This document shows positions 26,847-35,965 of a stretch of 64,000 bases of DNA, piece after piece; the stretch's first letter is position 1, and every line of letters begins with the position of its first letter. A program made the translations under genes and the position numbers. Under the pieces are notes generated by a model. It saw only the letters and a list, made by a program, of their open reading frames with translations, did not search any database and was not told the DNA's origin. The stretch covers positions 496,001 to 560,000 of the forward strand of contig JAEWIS010000023.1 of assembly GCA_023386955.1 (NCBI GenBank). Direction: 5' to 3'. This DNA comes from Bacillota bacterium. GTDB taxonomy: Bacteria; Bacillota; Bacilli; Paenibacillales; NBRC-103111.

Positions 26847-28286
26847 ATGAAAGGGCAGTTGAAGGTATATCCGGCTCCGGCGGAGGCTACGGCCAATTCC
26901 GATTATACGGTTCGGGTCAGAGTACCGGATGGGGAATGGCAGGAGCTGTTTACGTATGAGGTCCTGGTGGATATGCATCAGGTGCGGAAATCCAGTATGG
27001 TCACCTTTGATTTTGAGGGCGCCGTAGAGATGGAGGTGCTGTGCCGCAGGGGAGCTCCCCGGGGGGCGGAGCTTAGGCCCAAGGCACTGGGGATTGTTCC
27101 CCGGGTGAAGGGAAACCGGATTTTATTCCGGCTGGACCGCCCCTGCAAGCTGAGTGTGGAAGCGGACGGCGACAGGTTCCACAATCTCCATGTATTTGCC
27201 AATGGTATGGAGATGGATGCGCCTCAGCCTGGGGATGCAGGTGTTGTAACCATTGCGCCTGGTGTCCACAACAGTTCCGATCTCATTGAGAGATTGGGAG
27301 TAACGGGGAGCAGCGGTGGGGAACCCGCTGTCCTTTACTTCGGGCCGGGCTTCCACCGGCTGGAGGATAGTCTTCTGCCCATCCCCTCCGGCAAGACGGT
27401 GTATCTGGCGGGAGGCGCCATGGTTGTAGGGTCCATGCTGTGCGACCATGTGGAGGATGTCACCATTCGGGGACGGGGAATCATCTTCTTGCGGGATATC
27501 GCTAAAACCACCTATTGGCGGAGTGTGCAGATCGATTTTTCCCGAAATATTAGAGTGGAGGATATTATATCAGTTGATCCTCCCCATTACAGCATCCATC
27601 TGGGGCAGTCGGAGCAGGTGTATATCCGCAATTTCAAATCCTTCAGCACCCGGGGGTGGTGTGACGGCATTGATATGATGTCCTGCAGGGATATCCATAT
27701 TGAGGATGTGTTCCTGCGGACCTCGGATGACTGCATTGCCATCTACGGCAGCAGAGGAAAGTTCAAGGGAGATACGCGGTCCATTACAGTCCGCAATTCC
27801 ATCCTGTGGGCGGATGTGGCCCATCCGGTGAATATCGGGTGCCACGGCGATCATGGCGGCAATGGAGACATCATTGCGGACATTCATTTTGACCAGATTG
27901 ATATTCTCGAGCATCATGAGCCGCAAGACGGGTATTGGGGCTGTATGTCCATTAATGTAGGGGATAAGAATACCGTCCGTGACGTCAGCTTCCGCAATAT
28001 CCGGGTGGAGCCCTTCGAGCTGGGCCGTCTGATCGATATCCGGGTGCTGCAGAATGAAAAGTATAATCCCCATCCCGGCCAGGCGGTCCGGAATATCGAA
28101 TTTGACAACGTCAGCTTCGAAGGAGAGTGCCCCCATCCTTCGGTCATCCAAGGTTATGACGAAAGCCGCACGGTGGAAGGTATTATGTTCCGCAACCTGC
28201 GGATTCAAGGGCAGATTGTCCTTACACCGGAAGCAGGCAGCATCGTTATCGGCCAGCATGTGCATCATATTCGATTTGAAGAATAA
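26847..28286 (+). CDS. Intracellular GH28-like glycosidase (polygalacturonase fold), copy 2
   Basis: 479 residues, a paralogue of the protein at 15146-16636 over its whole length, including the N-terminal beta domain (RVRVPDGEWQELFTYEVLVD against RVRVPGGEWQDVFVYEVKVD in copy 1). Active-site counterparts are GIDMMSC, TSDDCIAIYG at about residue 293 and IGCHGDHGG at about 330; RIK is again replaced by DIRV. No signal peptide. The ATG at 26847 lies 9 bases after GGACAGG; an ATG three codons earlier overlaps that site. Stands between a binding-protein gene and a giant surface lyase-like gene, so it probably trims imported uronic-acid-containing oligosaccharides. Confidence 0.85.
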   Translation: MKGQLKVYPAPAEATANSDYTVRVRVPDGEWQELFTYEVLVDMHQVRKSSMVTFDFEGAVEMEVLCRRGAPRGAELRPKALGIVPRVKGNRILFRLDRPCKLSVEADGDRFHNLHVFANGMEMDAPQPGDAGVVTIAPGVHNSSDLIERLGVTGSSGGEPAVLYFGPGFHRLEDSLLPIPSGKTVYLAGGAMVVGSMLCDHVEDVTIRGRGIIFLRDIAKTTYWRSVQIDFSRNIRVEDIISVDPPHYSIHLGQSEQVYIRNFKSFSTRGWCDGIDMMSCRDIHIEDVFLRTSDDCIAIYGSRGKFKGDTRSITVRNSILWADVAHPVNIGCHGDHGGNGDIIADIHFDQIDILEHHEPQDGYWGCMSINVGDKNTVRDVSFRNIRVEPFELGRLIDIRVLQNEKYNPHPGQAVRNIEFDNVSFEGECPHPSVIQGYDESRTVEGIMFRNLRIQGQIVLTPEAGSIVIGQHVHHIRFEE

Positions 28287-28301
28287 GTAGGGAGGTTTGT
28301 G

Positions 28302-31300
28302 ATGAATAACAAGCAGCATATGCGATTTAAAAAGCTTTGGAGTCTGCTGCTGACGGTAACGCTGGTAGCAGCATATTTGCCCTTTGGACAGCAGAAGGCG
28401 GAGGCGGCAGACGCTGCCCCTGCCGGCTCGGCTAAGGTGGTGATTACCACTGTCACCTCGAAGGAGGGGTTCACCCATCCCGGTATCGGCCTGACCAAGG
28501 ACATCCTGGAGAATGCAAGGGTGCAGGTGATGGCCAAACAAGAGCCGTGGTATTCCTATTATGTGACCATGAGCCAATCCGATTACGCCGCAAGCACCTT
28601 CTCCGCCAATATATTCGGCAGCACCAATGCGGATGGTACGGATAATCCGAAAAAACGTAATGTCAACAGCAAAGGCGAGTTTGTGGCCGACGGATTGAGA
28701 GCCTATACACAAGCACTGATGTATGTGTTTACCGGAGAGGAAAGCTATCGGGCCAATGCCATGCGGATCATTCGTTTGTGGTCCCAGATGGACCCAACCC
28801 AATATTCCTATTTCACCGACTCCCATATCCACATGGGGGTACCTCTGAACCGGATGGTTACCGCAGCCGAAATTCTCCGTTATTCCGGGGCTCCGGGCGA
28901 GGACCCGAAATGGGCTTGGACGGAGGAGGATACCGCCCGTTTTACCGCCAATCTGATTACGCCCATGATCGAAACCTTCTGCCATTTTAACGATAAATTT
29001 ATGAACCAGCATTTGTACCCTCTGCTTGGCGCCGTTGCGGGTTACATCTTTAGTGACAATGCCGATAGATATGCAGAGGGTGTGGAGTGGTTTACGGTCA
29101 ATGCTACGGCCCCCGATCAAGGACAGAATGGCGCCATTAAACGGTTATTCCGTTTGGTAACGCATAATGAGAGCACTGGAGAGCTTCTGGAAACGCCCAG
29201 AGTCCAGCATGTGGAGATGGGGCGGGACCAGGCCCACGGTGCAGGAGATCTTACTAATGCGGAAATTCTGGCCAGGCTGCTGGAGGCCCAAGGGACGAAG
29301 GTGGATCCTGAGACGGGGACCATCTCCACTGCGGCGAATGCTGTAACCGCTTACGCGTTTCTGGGCAACCGGATTTTGGCCGCATCGGATTATTTCGCCC
29401 GGTTTATGCTGGGGCATGATACCCCGTGGACACCTGTCATCGCCCGTTATGACAATGGTGTTCCCATTGTGTATCAGATTCTGTCCGGCAACTACCGGGG
29501 GCGGATCGGCGGCAATGTGTATGGCCAGTATTATTACTACAAATACAACCTTGGTTTGGATCTGGAAAAGGAAGCCCCGTATTATGCCGATATGTTCCGG
29601 AAGCGCCATATGTTCTGGTGGGAATCTCCTGATGCGGGAGCCGATTATTGGCTGTTTATTCCGGCGGAAGCGGCCGGAGAAGGCGACTCCACATTGCCGA
29701 AGGTATCCTCAAGCGGCTTGCAGGAGATGGAGTACCGGACGGCCACGGATCTGAATGGCGGGGAGTATGCTGCGGTCGGAACCGATGAGGGCGGAGCCTC
29801 TTATGTCCGAATTCAGGCAACGGCGGAGGGCAGCCGGGTATCGTTAGTGGCCTCCGGCACAGCCTTGAAGACGGTGGCATTGAAAGTGCGCACCAATGGC
29901 ACGGCCCGCTTAGAGCTGAATGGCTGGAAAGACAACGGGATAGTGCTGCCGGATACCAAAGGACAATGGCAATATGCGGTCCTCAACATGAATGAATTTC
30001 AGGGTCTGGGGGATCTGATTTATCTTAAGGCAACCGGAAACGGCACGTTTGTTGATATTGACCATATCCTTCTGGATGCGGCGGCGCAGCTGACACCTCC
30101 AGCTTTTGCGGCGGGCAAATCGGACTTGAATTTGTACGTTTACACGGGCTCACAAGCAACCCTCACCTATGATTTCTCGGCTGGGGATGCGGGAGCGGGA
30201 GAGCGTGTACGCTATCAGATGGACAACAAACCTGAGGGAGCTATGTTCGATGAAGCTACAGGGGCCTTCTCCTGGAAGCCTGTACAGCCGGGAAGCTATT
30301 CCCTGGTGGTCAGCGCCGGTGATGGGACCTCTGTAATCGCCAGATCAGTCACCATTACAGTGGCCAATGATCGCCAAGGAGCGGTGACAGCGGCTATTGC
30401 TCCGTATAAACCGGAGACTCATTATATTTCTGTCACATTGGAAGCTTTTCAAGCAGAATATGCGAAGTCCCTCCAAATGCTGCAAACAGCGGCGGATGAG
30501 GAATTTTATAGGCAGTTATTCCAATTGGACAGCGCGGTCCGGGGGCTGCGGCTGCTGACTCCGCTTATGGAAGACGGGAGTATGGATTATGTCAATATGG
30601 TTGTCACCTCCACCTTTGGCACTCAAATTGCCAGTTTGGTAGACAATGCTCCCGACAGCTTCGCAGGTTATTATCTGACAGGTGACCGCAGCTTTATTAT
30701 CGACTTCGGAGCAAATTTCAAGGTTTCCGCCGATGCTGTTAAGCTTCAGGTGAGAGCCGGATTTCCGGAACGGATCGGCGGGGCAGCCTTATACGGCTCC
30801 AATGACAGAGAAAGCTGGATCCGCTTGACGCCTGGGCGAACGGTTGCAGCCGATGATATGCAGGAGCTGCAGGTGAGCGGGGAGCTGCGGCAGAATCAGT
30901 ACCGGTTTCTGAAGCTGCATATGAATGATGCGCCTACCAGCACCATGTTTGAATTATCGGAGCTGCGGATTATCGGCACCCGCCATGAAACCCATAACAA
31001 GCTGGCATCGGTCTCCGTCACTTCTCCCCAAGCTGTCCAAGGCCGGGTCAGCACCGGAGATACGGTGTCCGTTTCCTTCACCTCCACCGAACCGGTAACG
31101 GGTGTTCAGGTGTCCATCCAAGGACGGCAGGCGGCAGTTGTTTCACCGGATCAGCGGACATGGACGGCGTTTGCGACAATGGACAGCACAATGGCTATGG
31201 GCAAAATACGGTTTGCCATTGACTACAAAACGGCTGCAGGGATCTCAGCAGACACGGTAATGTTCACCACAGACAATACATCGCTGTATTACATCAACCG

Positions 31301-34300
31301 GTCCGGGTATCTGGATGTTTCCAAGCTGGCTTCCGTGACGGCCTCCAGCGCGGGCTACGGCAGCGGCGGTCTGCCGGTAGACAAGGTGGGTTCCCTGCTG
31401 TTTGACGGCAATCCGGCCACCTTCGGTGATCTTGCTGCCGGTACCGATGCCTATTACACAGTGGACTTTGGCGAAGGGGCTTCCGTCCGCCTGAACGGTG
31501 TGGTCTTGATGCCAAGAACCGGTTATGCCGCCCGGATGAACGGCGTTGTTGTGAAGGGTTCCAACGATAATGCAGTATGGACCGACCTGACTCCGGCTGT
31601 ATCCGGGGCGGCGGACAATGCCTGGACCTATATCAACGGGGAACAGATCAAGGACGGGAGTGCTTACCGCTACATCCGAATTTCCAACAGCGGGGCATGG
31701 AGCGGCAATATTGCGGAGGCAGAACTGTACGGCGAATATGACATTCCGGATATCAGCTCCAAGGTGCTGGGGCCGGAGGGTTACACCAGACTCAGCTATT
31801 ATCTGTATAAACAGACGGCCGACCGTATTGTGGAAGCCTTCGGTCAGCCAGGTGCCAATAAGCTGGAGCTGCTGAATGAGCTGAAGGAAGGGGAGAAGCT
31901 GCTGGTCTTAAGCACTACTCTGCCGTCGGGATCGGAGAGGGTTGCGCTTGCTCCGGATATGGTAGCGGCTTCGCATAAGTCATGGGGAAGCTCCACAGAT
32001 AACCGCGCTGCCAACGGCTGGAGGGCCTTCGACGGCAACACGGTTACCTATACGGATAATGAAAGCAATCCCGGCTGGATCGATGTGGATTTGGGAGCGG
32101 GCAATGAAAAGGCATTAACCAGCTTCAAGTTTTATCCCAGACCAGGCAGGGCAGGCAAACCGGCCAATGAATATGTCAGCCGGGTTAACGGGGCGGTTCT
32201 GCAGGGTTCCGCAGACGGTGTCTCCTATGTCAATCTCCACACCATCAGCGGCGCCAGCGCATTGGAATGGTATACAGTTGCTTTAAGCGGCGGAGCTCCA
32301 TACCGATATCTGCGCTATTATTCGCCGTCGGGAGGGGCCAATGTTGCGGAGCTGGAGTTCTATTCCGGCGTTTCCGTTGACAAGACGCTGCTGGCATATT
32401 TGATTGAGAAGTCGGCCGATTTGAACATTGAGCTGTACACAGCTTCCAGTCTGCTGGCCTTCCAAACGGCTCTGGAGGCAGCGGATGAGGTAAATAACAG
32501 CAGCGGCTCCAATCAGACTAAGGTGGATCAAGCTGTTACGGAGCTTCTGTTGGCACAGGGCAATCTTGCGTACAAAGAAGGCGTGCCCTTGATCGCCCCT
32601 ATTCCGGATGTGTCGGCAGATGCGGAAACCCGGATAAGCTTTACGGTCCGGACGTTGAACAATATGCCGGGCACCCTATATTCAGTGAATCCGCTTCCCG
32701 CAGGTGCGTCTTTCGACCCCTCCACCGGCGGGTTTATGTGGACCCCCACCAAGGAACAAGGAGGAGTATACAAGCTGGTTTTCACCGCAACTGCAGGCAT
32801 CTACTCCACCTCGGACACGGTCCATATTACCGTGAGGGGAGCGCCGCAGCTGGAGCAGGTCGCCAATGCGCAGCTGACAGCAAGACAACCGTTCACCTAT
32901 CAGGTTACGGCATCTGATCCGTCCGGCCAGACCTTGGTGTACCAGGCGCTGCATGTGCCGCAGGGTGCAACGTTTAATCCTGCCAACGGTACGTTATCAT
33001 GGACACCGCAGCAGACAGATTACGGAATCCATACGGTTACTTTTGTCGTCAGCAACACTCAATATTCTGCCACCCAAACCTTGAGCCTGGAGGTAGGGCT
33101 TCATATTTACCCTGCCGGAGACTATACCCGGGGCAGCTATTATGGGTATCAGCAGGAAGCGGAGCGGATTACGGCTGAATTGGCGAAGCCGGGAGCAAAT
33201 ATCCAGCAGCTGCTTGCGGAGCTGGCGAAGGCGGAGGATTCGCTGGTGCCTAACCCTTTGTCAAAGTATGCCTTTGAGGGGAATCTGGAAAATTCCTTCG
33301 GAGCCGCCTCTGCAACAGGCATAGGTTCGCCTGTTTATGCGGAAGGACGGCATGGGCAGGCAATTCAAATGAACGCACCGGATCAGCAGTATCTGCAGCT
33401 GCCTCAAGGGCATGCTCTGGCCGGTTATGACGAAATGACAGTGGCCTTTTGGGTATATTGGACTTCGGGAGGCCAATGGCAGCGGATCTTCGATTTTGGC
33501 AATAGCACCACCCAATATATGTTCCTGACGCCGCAGTCGGGCAATAATACCCTGCGTTTTGCCGTGAAGAACGGAGGGGCGGAGCAGGTGGTCAATACGG
33601 ATCAGCTTCCGCTTCAGCAATGGGTGCATGTGGCGGTTACTCTGGGCGGCGGCAATGGCAGCATTTTTATTAACGGAGTGGAAAAAGCATCCGCACCCGT
33701 AACCATTAAACCGAAGGATATCAAAGCGGGGCTGAATTATCTCGGAAAAAGCCAATTTGCGGCAGATCCGCTGTTTAGCGGCAAGCTTGACGAGCTTGTG
33801 ATTTACAACCGGGCATTGGATGGGCAGGAAATAATCCGGCTGTACGAAGGGAATGCAGCATGGCGGGATGACTCTCTGCTGGAGCTCCTGCTGGCGGAGG
33901 CGGCAGCGCTTGAGCCCGGGGATTATACGGACAGCACACGGTCAGCGCTTCAGACGGCCGAGTCTGCCGGGCAAGAACGGCTGCATGCCCCCGCCAGCAC
34001 GCAGCAGCAAATCGACGAGGCCGCCGGAAGCTTGCGGCTAGCGCTGGAACAATTGGAGAAGCTTCCGTTTATCGAAAGCCTGAAGCCTCTGGAGGTTCGC
34101 ACTGCGGTAGGCATACCGCCTGAATTGCCAAGTGTCGTCGACGCGGTTTACAACAATAAGACGGTTCTGCCCGTTCCGGTGGTTTGGAATCATGTGGACC
34201 CGGTGTTGTACAGCGTTCCGGGGAGCTTCAGCGTCTCAGGTGCTGTGTATGGAACAGAATTGCTAGCTGCTGCCCATGTAACAGTGGTAGATCCCGATGC

Positions 34301-35822
34301 GCCGCTGCCTGCGGCGGATCAAACGCCGCCCTCGGCACCTGCCGGGTTAACGGCCACGTCCGTCACCACCAGCTCATTGGTCCTAGGATGGACGCCATCC
34401 ACCGACAACGTGGGTGTCACCGGATATGAAGTGTACCGGAACGGACAGTCCGCAGGTACGGTAACGGCCTCCACTTACAGCTATACCTTTACCGGTTTGG
34501 CATCGGGCACTGCCAATACCTTTAAGGTGGCGGCATTCGATGGGGCGGGAAACCGTTCTGCAAGTGACGACTTTACCGCCAGGACGAATTCCTCCGGAAG
34601 CGGCTCCCAGGGTGGCTGGTCAGGTAGTGCAGGCAGCACGTCCGGGACAAAAGCAGGGACGGTTGTGGAAGGCGCACGGATCAAGATAAAACCCGCCGTA
34701 AAGAACGGAGCGGCGGAAGCCCTGTTGGATGCGGCTAGCTTGAACAAGGCACTTGTTCATGCGGCAGAGGCCCAGGAGAAACGTCTGCTAATTGATCTGG
34801 CGCCGGAGGGGCATGCCGCCTCCATCTCCTTGGAGCTTCCACTGGAGGCCTGGACCAAGGCCTTCAAGCAAGAAATTGATGTCGTAATCGTTCAAACCGG
34901 CCTCGCGACCTTGAACATACCGGTTCAATCCTTTGCCGGACTAACCGGGAAAGGCAGTCTGATACTCTCCTTAAAGACCGTGCCTGCTCCGGAATGGCCG
35001 GCTGCACTCCATCAGGCGCTTCGTGAAAAGCCGGTGCTTGAGATCAGCATCTCGGCTGATGGGAAGCCGCTGGAAATCCTCACGCCCGGCGGTGATATAG
35101 AGGTGCGTATTCCGTATACGCTCCAAACCGGGGAGTCCCGGCACAGCCTGGTGGCGGCATCTGCTGGTCAGCAAGGACGTTTGGACATTGTCCGCCAATC
35201 CAAGTATGAAACCGGAACCGGAGAGCTTGTTTTCGCCATGAAAAAGCCCGGCATCTACGGTGTGGCCGTATTTAACTCAGTCTTCAAGGATCTGGGAGAT
35301 TACGGCTGGGCCAAGGATAGTGTGGATGCTTTGTTTGCCCGCCGGATTATCGATGGAATAAGCCAGGAGCATTTCGCACCGGGGGCTGCTGTCTCCCGGG
35401 CAGAATTCCTGAAGATGATGCTGGAAGCCTTCGGCCTGCTACAAACAGGTCAAACCGCTTCCTTTACGGATGTAAGGGCGGGCGAGTGGTATTCCGACTC
35501 CATCGCATCAGCACAGACACTCCACATCATCAACGGTTATGAGGATGGAAGCTTCGGTCCCGCTCAACCGGTGACCCGGGAGGAAATGGCCGTGCTGGTG
35601 ATACGGATTCTGAAAGCGGGAGGAATAGAGCTGCAGCCCACCCAAAGTGGAACGAATTTCCAGGACGGCGCCCAAATCGCTGATTACGCGGTGGATGCGG
35701 TAAGAAGCCTGAATGAAGCCGGGGTGATCCAAGGCCAGGACAGCGGTCGTTTCTCCCCTAGGTCCCCAACAACCCGTGCGGAGGCTGCCGTGATAATCAC
35801 ACGCATCCTGGGTTTGGAATAG
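28302..35822 (+). CDS. Giant SLH-anchored multidomain protein with alginate-lyase-like domain
   Basis: 2,506-residue secreted, cell-wall-held protein. Signal peptide ends in AEAA at about residue 35. Residues about 60-450 resemble the (alpha/alpha) alginate lyase family (HPGIGLTK, MGVPLNRMVTAAEILRYS, MGRDQAHGAGDL). Then, approximately: carbohydrate-binding-like 475-600; Ig-like 607-687; discoidin-like F5/8C domains 760-900, 1003-1145 and 1220-1355; helical linkers with a repeated SYYxYxQ pattern; two Ig-like 1427-1597; LamG-like 1652-1850; Ig-like 1925-1997; FN3 2007-2097; a Gly/Ser linker; and three SLH motifs 2327-2506 (FKDLGDYGWAKDSVDALFAR begins the first). ATG at 28302 is 6 bases after GGGAGG. 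It should bind and cut an acidic glycan at the cell surface. The substrate is unknown. Confidence 0.88.
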   Translation: MNNKQHMRFKKLWSLLLTVTLVAAYLPFGQQKAEAADAAPAGSAKVVITTVTSKEGFTHPGIGLTKDILENARVQVMAKQEPWYSYYVTMSQSDYAASTFSANIFGSTNADGTDNPKKRNVNSKGEFVADGLRAYTQALMYVFTGEESYRANAMRIIRLWSQMDPTQYSYFTDSHIHMGVPLNRMVTAAEILRYSGAPGEDPKWAWTEEDTARFTANLITPMIETFCHFNDKFMNQHLYPLLGAVAGYIFSDNADRYAEGVEWFTVNATAPDQGQNGAIKRLFRLVTHNESTGELLETPRVQHVEMGRDQAHGAGDLTNAEILARLLEAQGTKVDPETGTISTAANAVTAYAFLGNRILAASDYFARFMLGHDTPWTPVIARYDNGVPIVYQILSGNYRGRIGGNVYGQYYYYKYNLGLDLEKEAPYYADMFRKRHMFWWESPDAGADYWLFIPAEAAGEGDSTLPKVSSSGLQEMEYRTATDLNGGEYAAVGTDEGGASYVRIQATAEGSRVSLVASGTALKTVALKVRTNGTARLELNGWKDNGIVLPDTKGQWQYAVLNMNEFQGLGDLIYLKATGNGTFVDIDHILLDAAAQLTPPAFAAGKSDLNLYVYTGSQATLTYDFSAGDAGAGERVRYQMDNKPEGAMFDEATGAFSWKPVQPGSYSLVVSAGDGTSVIARSVTITVANDRQGAVTAAIAPYKPETHYISVTLEAFQAEYAKSLQMLQTAADEEFYRQLFQLDSAVRGLRLLTPLMEDGSMDYVNMVVTSTFGTQIASLVDNAPDSFAGYYLTGDRSFIIDFGANFKVSADAVKLQVRAGFPERIGGAALYGSNDRESWIRLTPGRTVAADDMQELQVSGELRQNQYRFLKLHMNDAPTSTMFELSELRIIGTRHETHNKLASVSVTSPQAVQGRVSTGDTVSVSFTSTEPVTGVQVSIQGRQAAVVSPDQRTWTAFATMDSTMAMGKIRFAIDYKTAAGISADTVMFTTDNTSLYYINRSGYLDVSKLASVTASSAGYGSGGLPVDKVGSLLFDGNPATFGDLAAGTDAYYTVDFGEGASVRLNGVVLMPRTGYAARMNGVVVKGSNDNAVWTDLTPAVSGAADNAWTYINGEQIKDGSAYRYIRISNSGAWSGNIAEAELYGEYDIPDISSKVLGPEGYTRLSYYLYKQTADRIVEAFGQPGANKLELLNELKEGEKLLVLSTTLPSGSERVALAPDMVAASHKSWGSSTDNRAANGWRAFDGNTVTYTDNESNPGWIDVDLGAGNEKALTSFKFYPRPGRAGKPANEYVSRVNGAVLQGSADGVSYVNLHTISGASALEWYTVALSGGAPYRYLRYYSPSGGANVAELEFYSGVSVDKTLLAYLIEKSADLNIELYTASSLLAFQTALEAADEVNNSSGSNQTKVDQAVTELLLAQGNLAYKEGVPLIAPIPDVSADAETRISFTVRTLNNMPGTLYSVNPLPAGASFDPSTGGFMWTPTKEQGGVYKLVFTATAGIYSTSDTVHITVRGAPQLEQVANAQLTARQPFTYQVTASDPSGQTLVYQALHVPQGATFNPANGTLSWTPQQTDYGIHTVTFVVSNTQYSATQTLSLEVGLHIYPAGDYTRGSYYGYQQEAERITAELAKPGANIQQLLAELAKAEDSLVPNPLSKYAFEGNLENSFGAASATGIGSPVYAEGRHGQAIQMNAPDQQYLQLPQGHALAGYDEMTVAFWVYWTSGGQWQRIFDFGNSTTQYMFLTPQSGNNTLRFAVKNGGAEQVVNTDQLPLQQWVHVAVTLGGGNGSIFINGVEKASAPVTIKPKDIKAGLNYLGKSQFAADPLFSGKLDELVIYNRALDGQEIIRLYEGNAAWRDDSLLELLLAEAAALEPGDYTDSTRSALQTAESAGQERLHAPASTQQQIDEAAGSLRLALEQLEKLPFIESLKPLEVRTAVGIPPELPSVVDAVYNNKTVLPVPVVWNHVDPVLYSVPGSFSVSGAVYGTELLAAAHVTVVDPDAPLPAADQTPPSAPAGLTATSVTTSSLVLGWTPSTDNVGVTGYEVYRNGQSAGTVTASTYSYTFTGLASGTANTFKVAAFDGAGNRSASDDFTARTNSSGSGSQGGWSGSAGSTSGTKAGTVVEGARIKIKPAVKNGAAEALLDAASLNKALVHAAEAQEKRLLIDLAPEGHAASISLELPLEAWTKAFKQEIDVVIVQTGLATLNIPVQSFAGLTGKGSLILSLKTVPAPEWPAALHQALREKPVLEISISADGKPLEILTPGGDIEVRIPYTLQTGESRHSLVAASAGQQGRLDIVRQSKYETGTGELVFAMKKPGIYGVAVFNSVFKDLGDYGWAKDSVDALFARRIIDGISQEHFAPGAAVSRAEFLKMMLEAFGLLQTGQTASFTDVRAGEWYSDSIASAQTLHIINGYEDGSFGPAQPVTREEMAVLVIRILKAGGIELQPTQSGTNFQDGAQIADYAVDAVRSLNEAGVIQGQDSGRFSPRSPTTRAEAAVIITRILGLE

Positions 35823-35834
35823 TCACTTAGCAAG

Positions 35835-35885
35835 CAGAGTGTCTCATCGGATTGCAGCAGGTGGGATACTCTGTCTTTTGCTTTT
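35835..35885 (+). terminator. Probable terminator after the SLH protein gene
   Basis: Arms CAGAGTGTCTCAT and GTGGGATACTCTG pair with G-T wobble, followed by TCTTTTGCTTTT. It lies 12 bases past the stop codon. Confidence 0.65.
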
Positions 35886-35965
35886 ATGAAGGGAGGTGAG
35901 GAGGGACAAAGGGATTAGTAGTGCCGGATAAGGTCCGGAACTGAATCGAAGGAGAGGATGAAGCA

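Noticed and set aside
27570..29120. 516-residue frame opposite GH28 copy 2 and the SLH protein
   Set aside because: It crosses two convincing genes on the other strand and has no domain signature.
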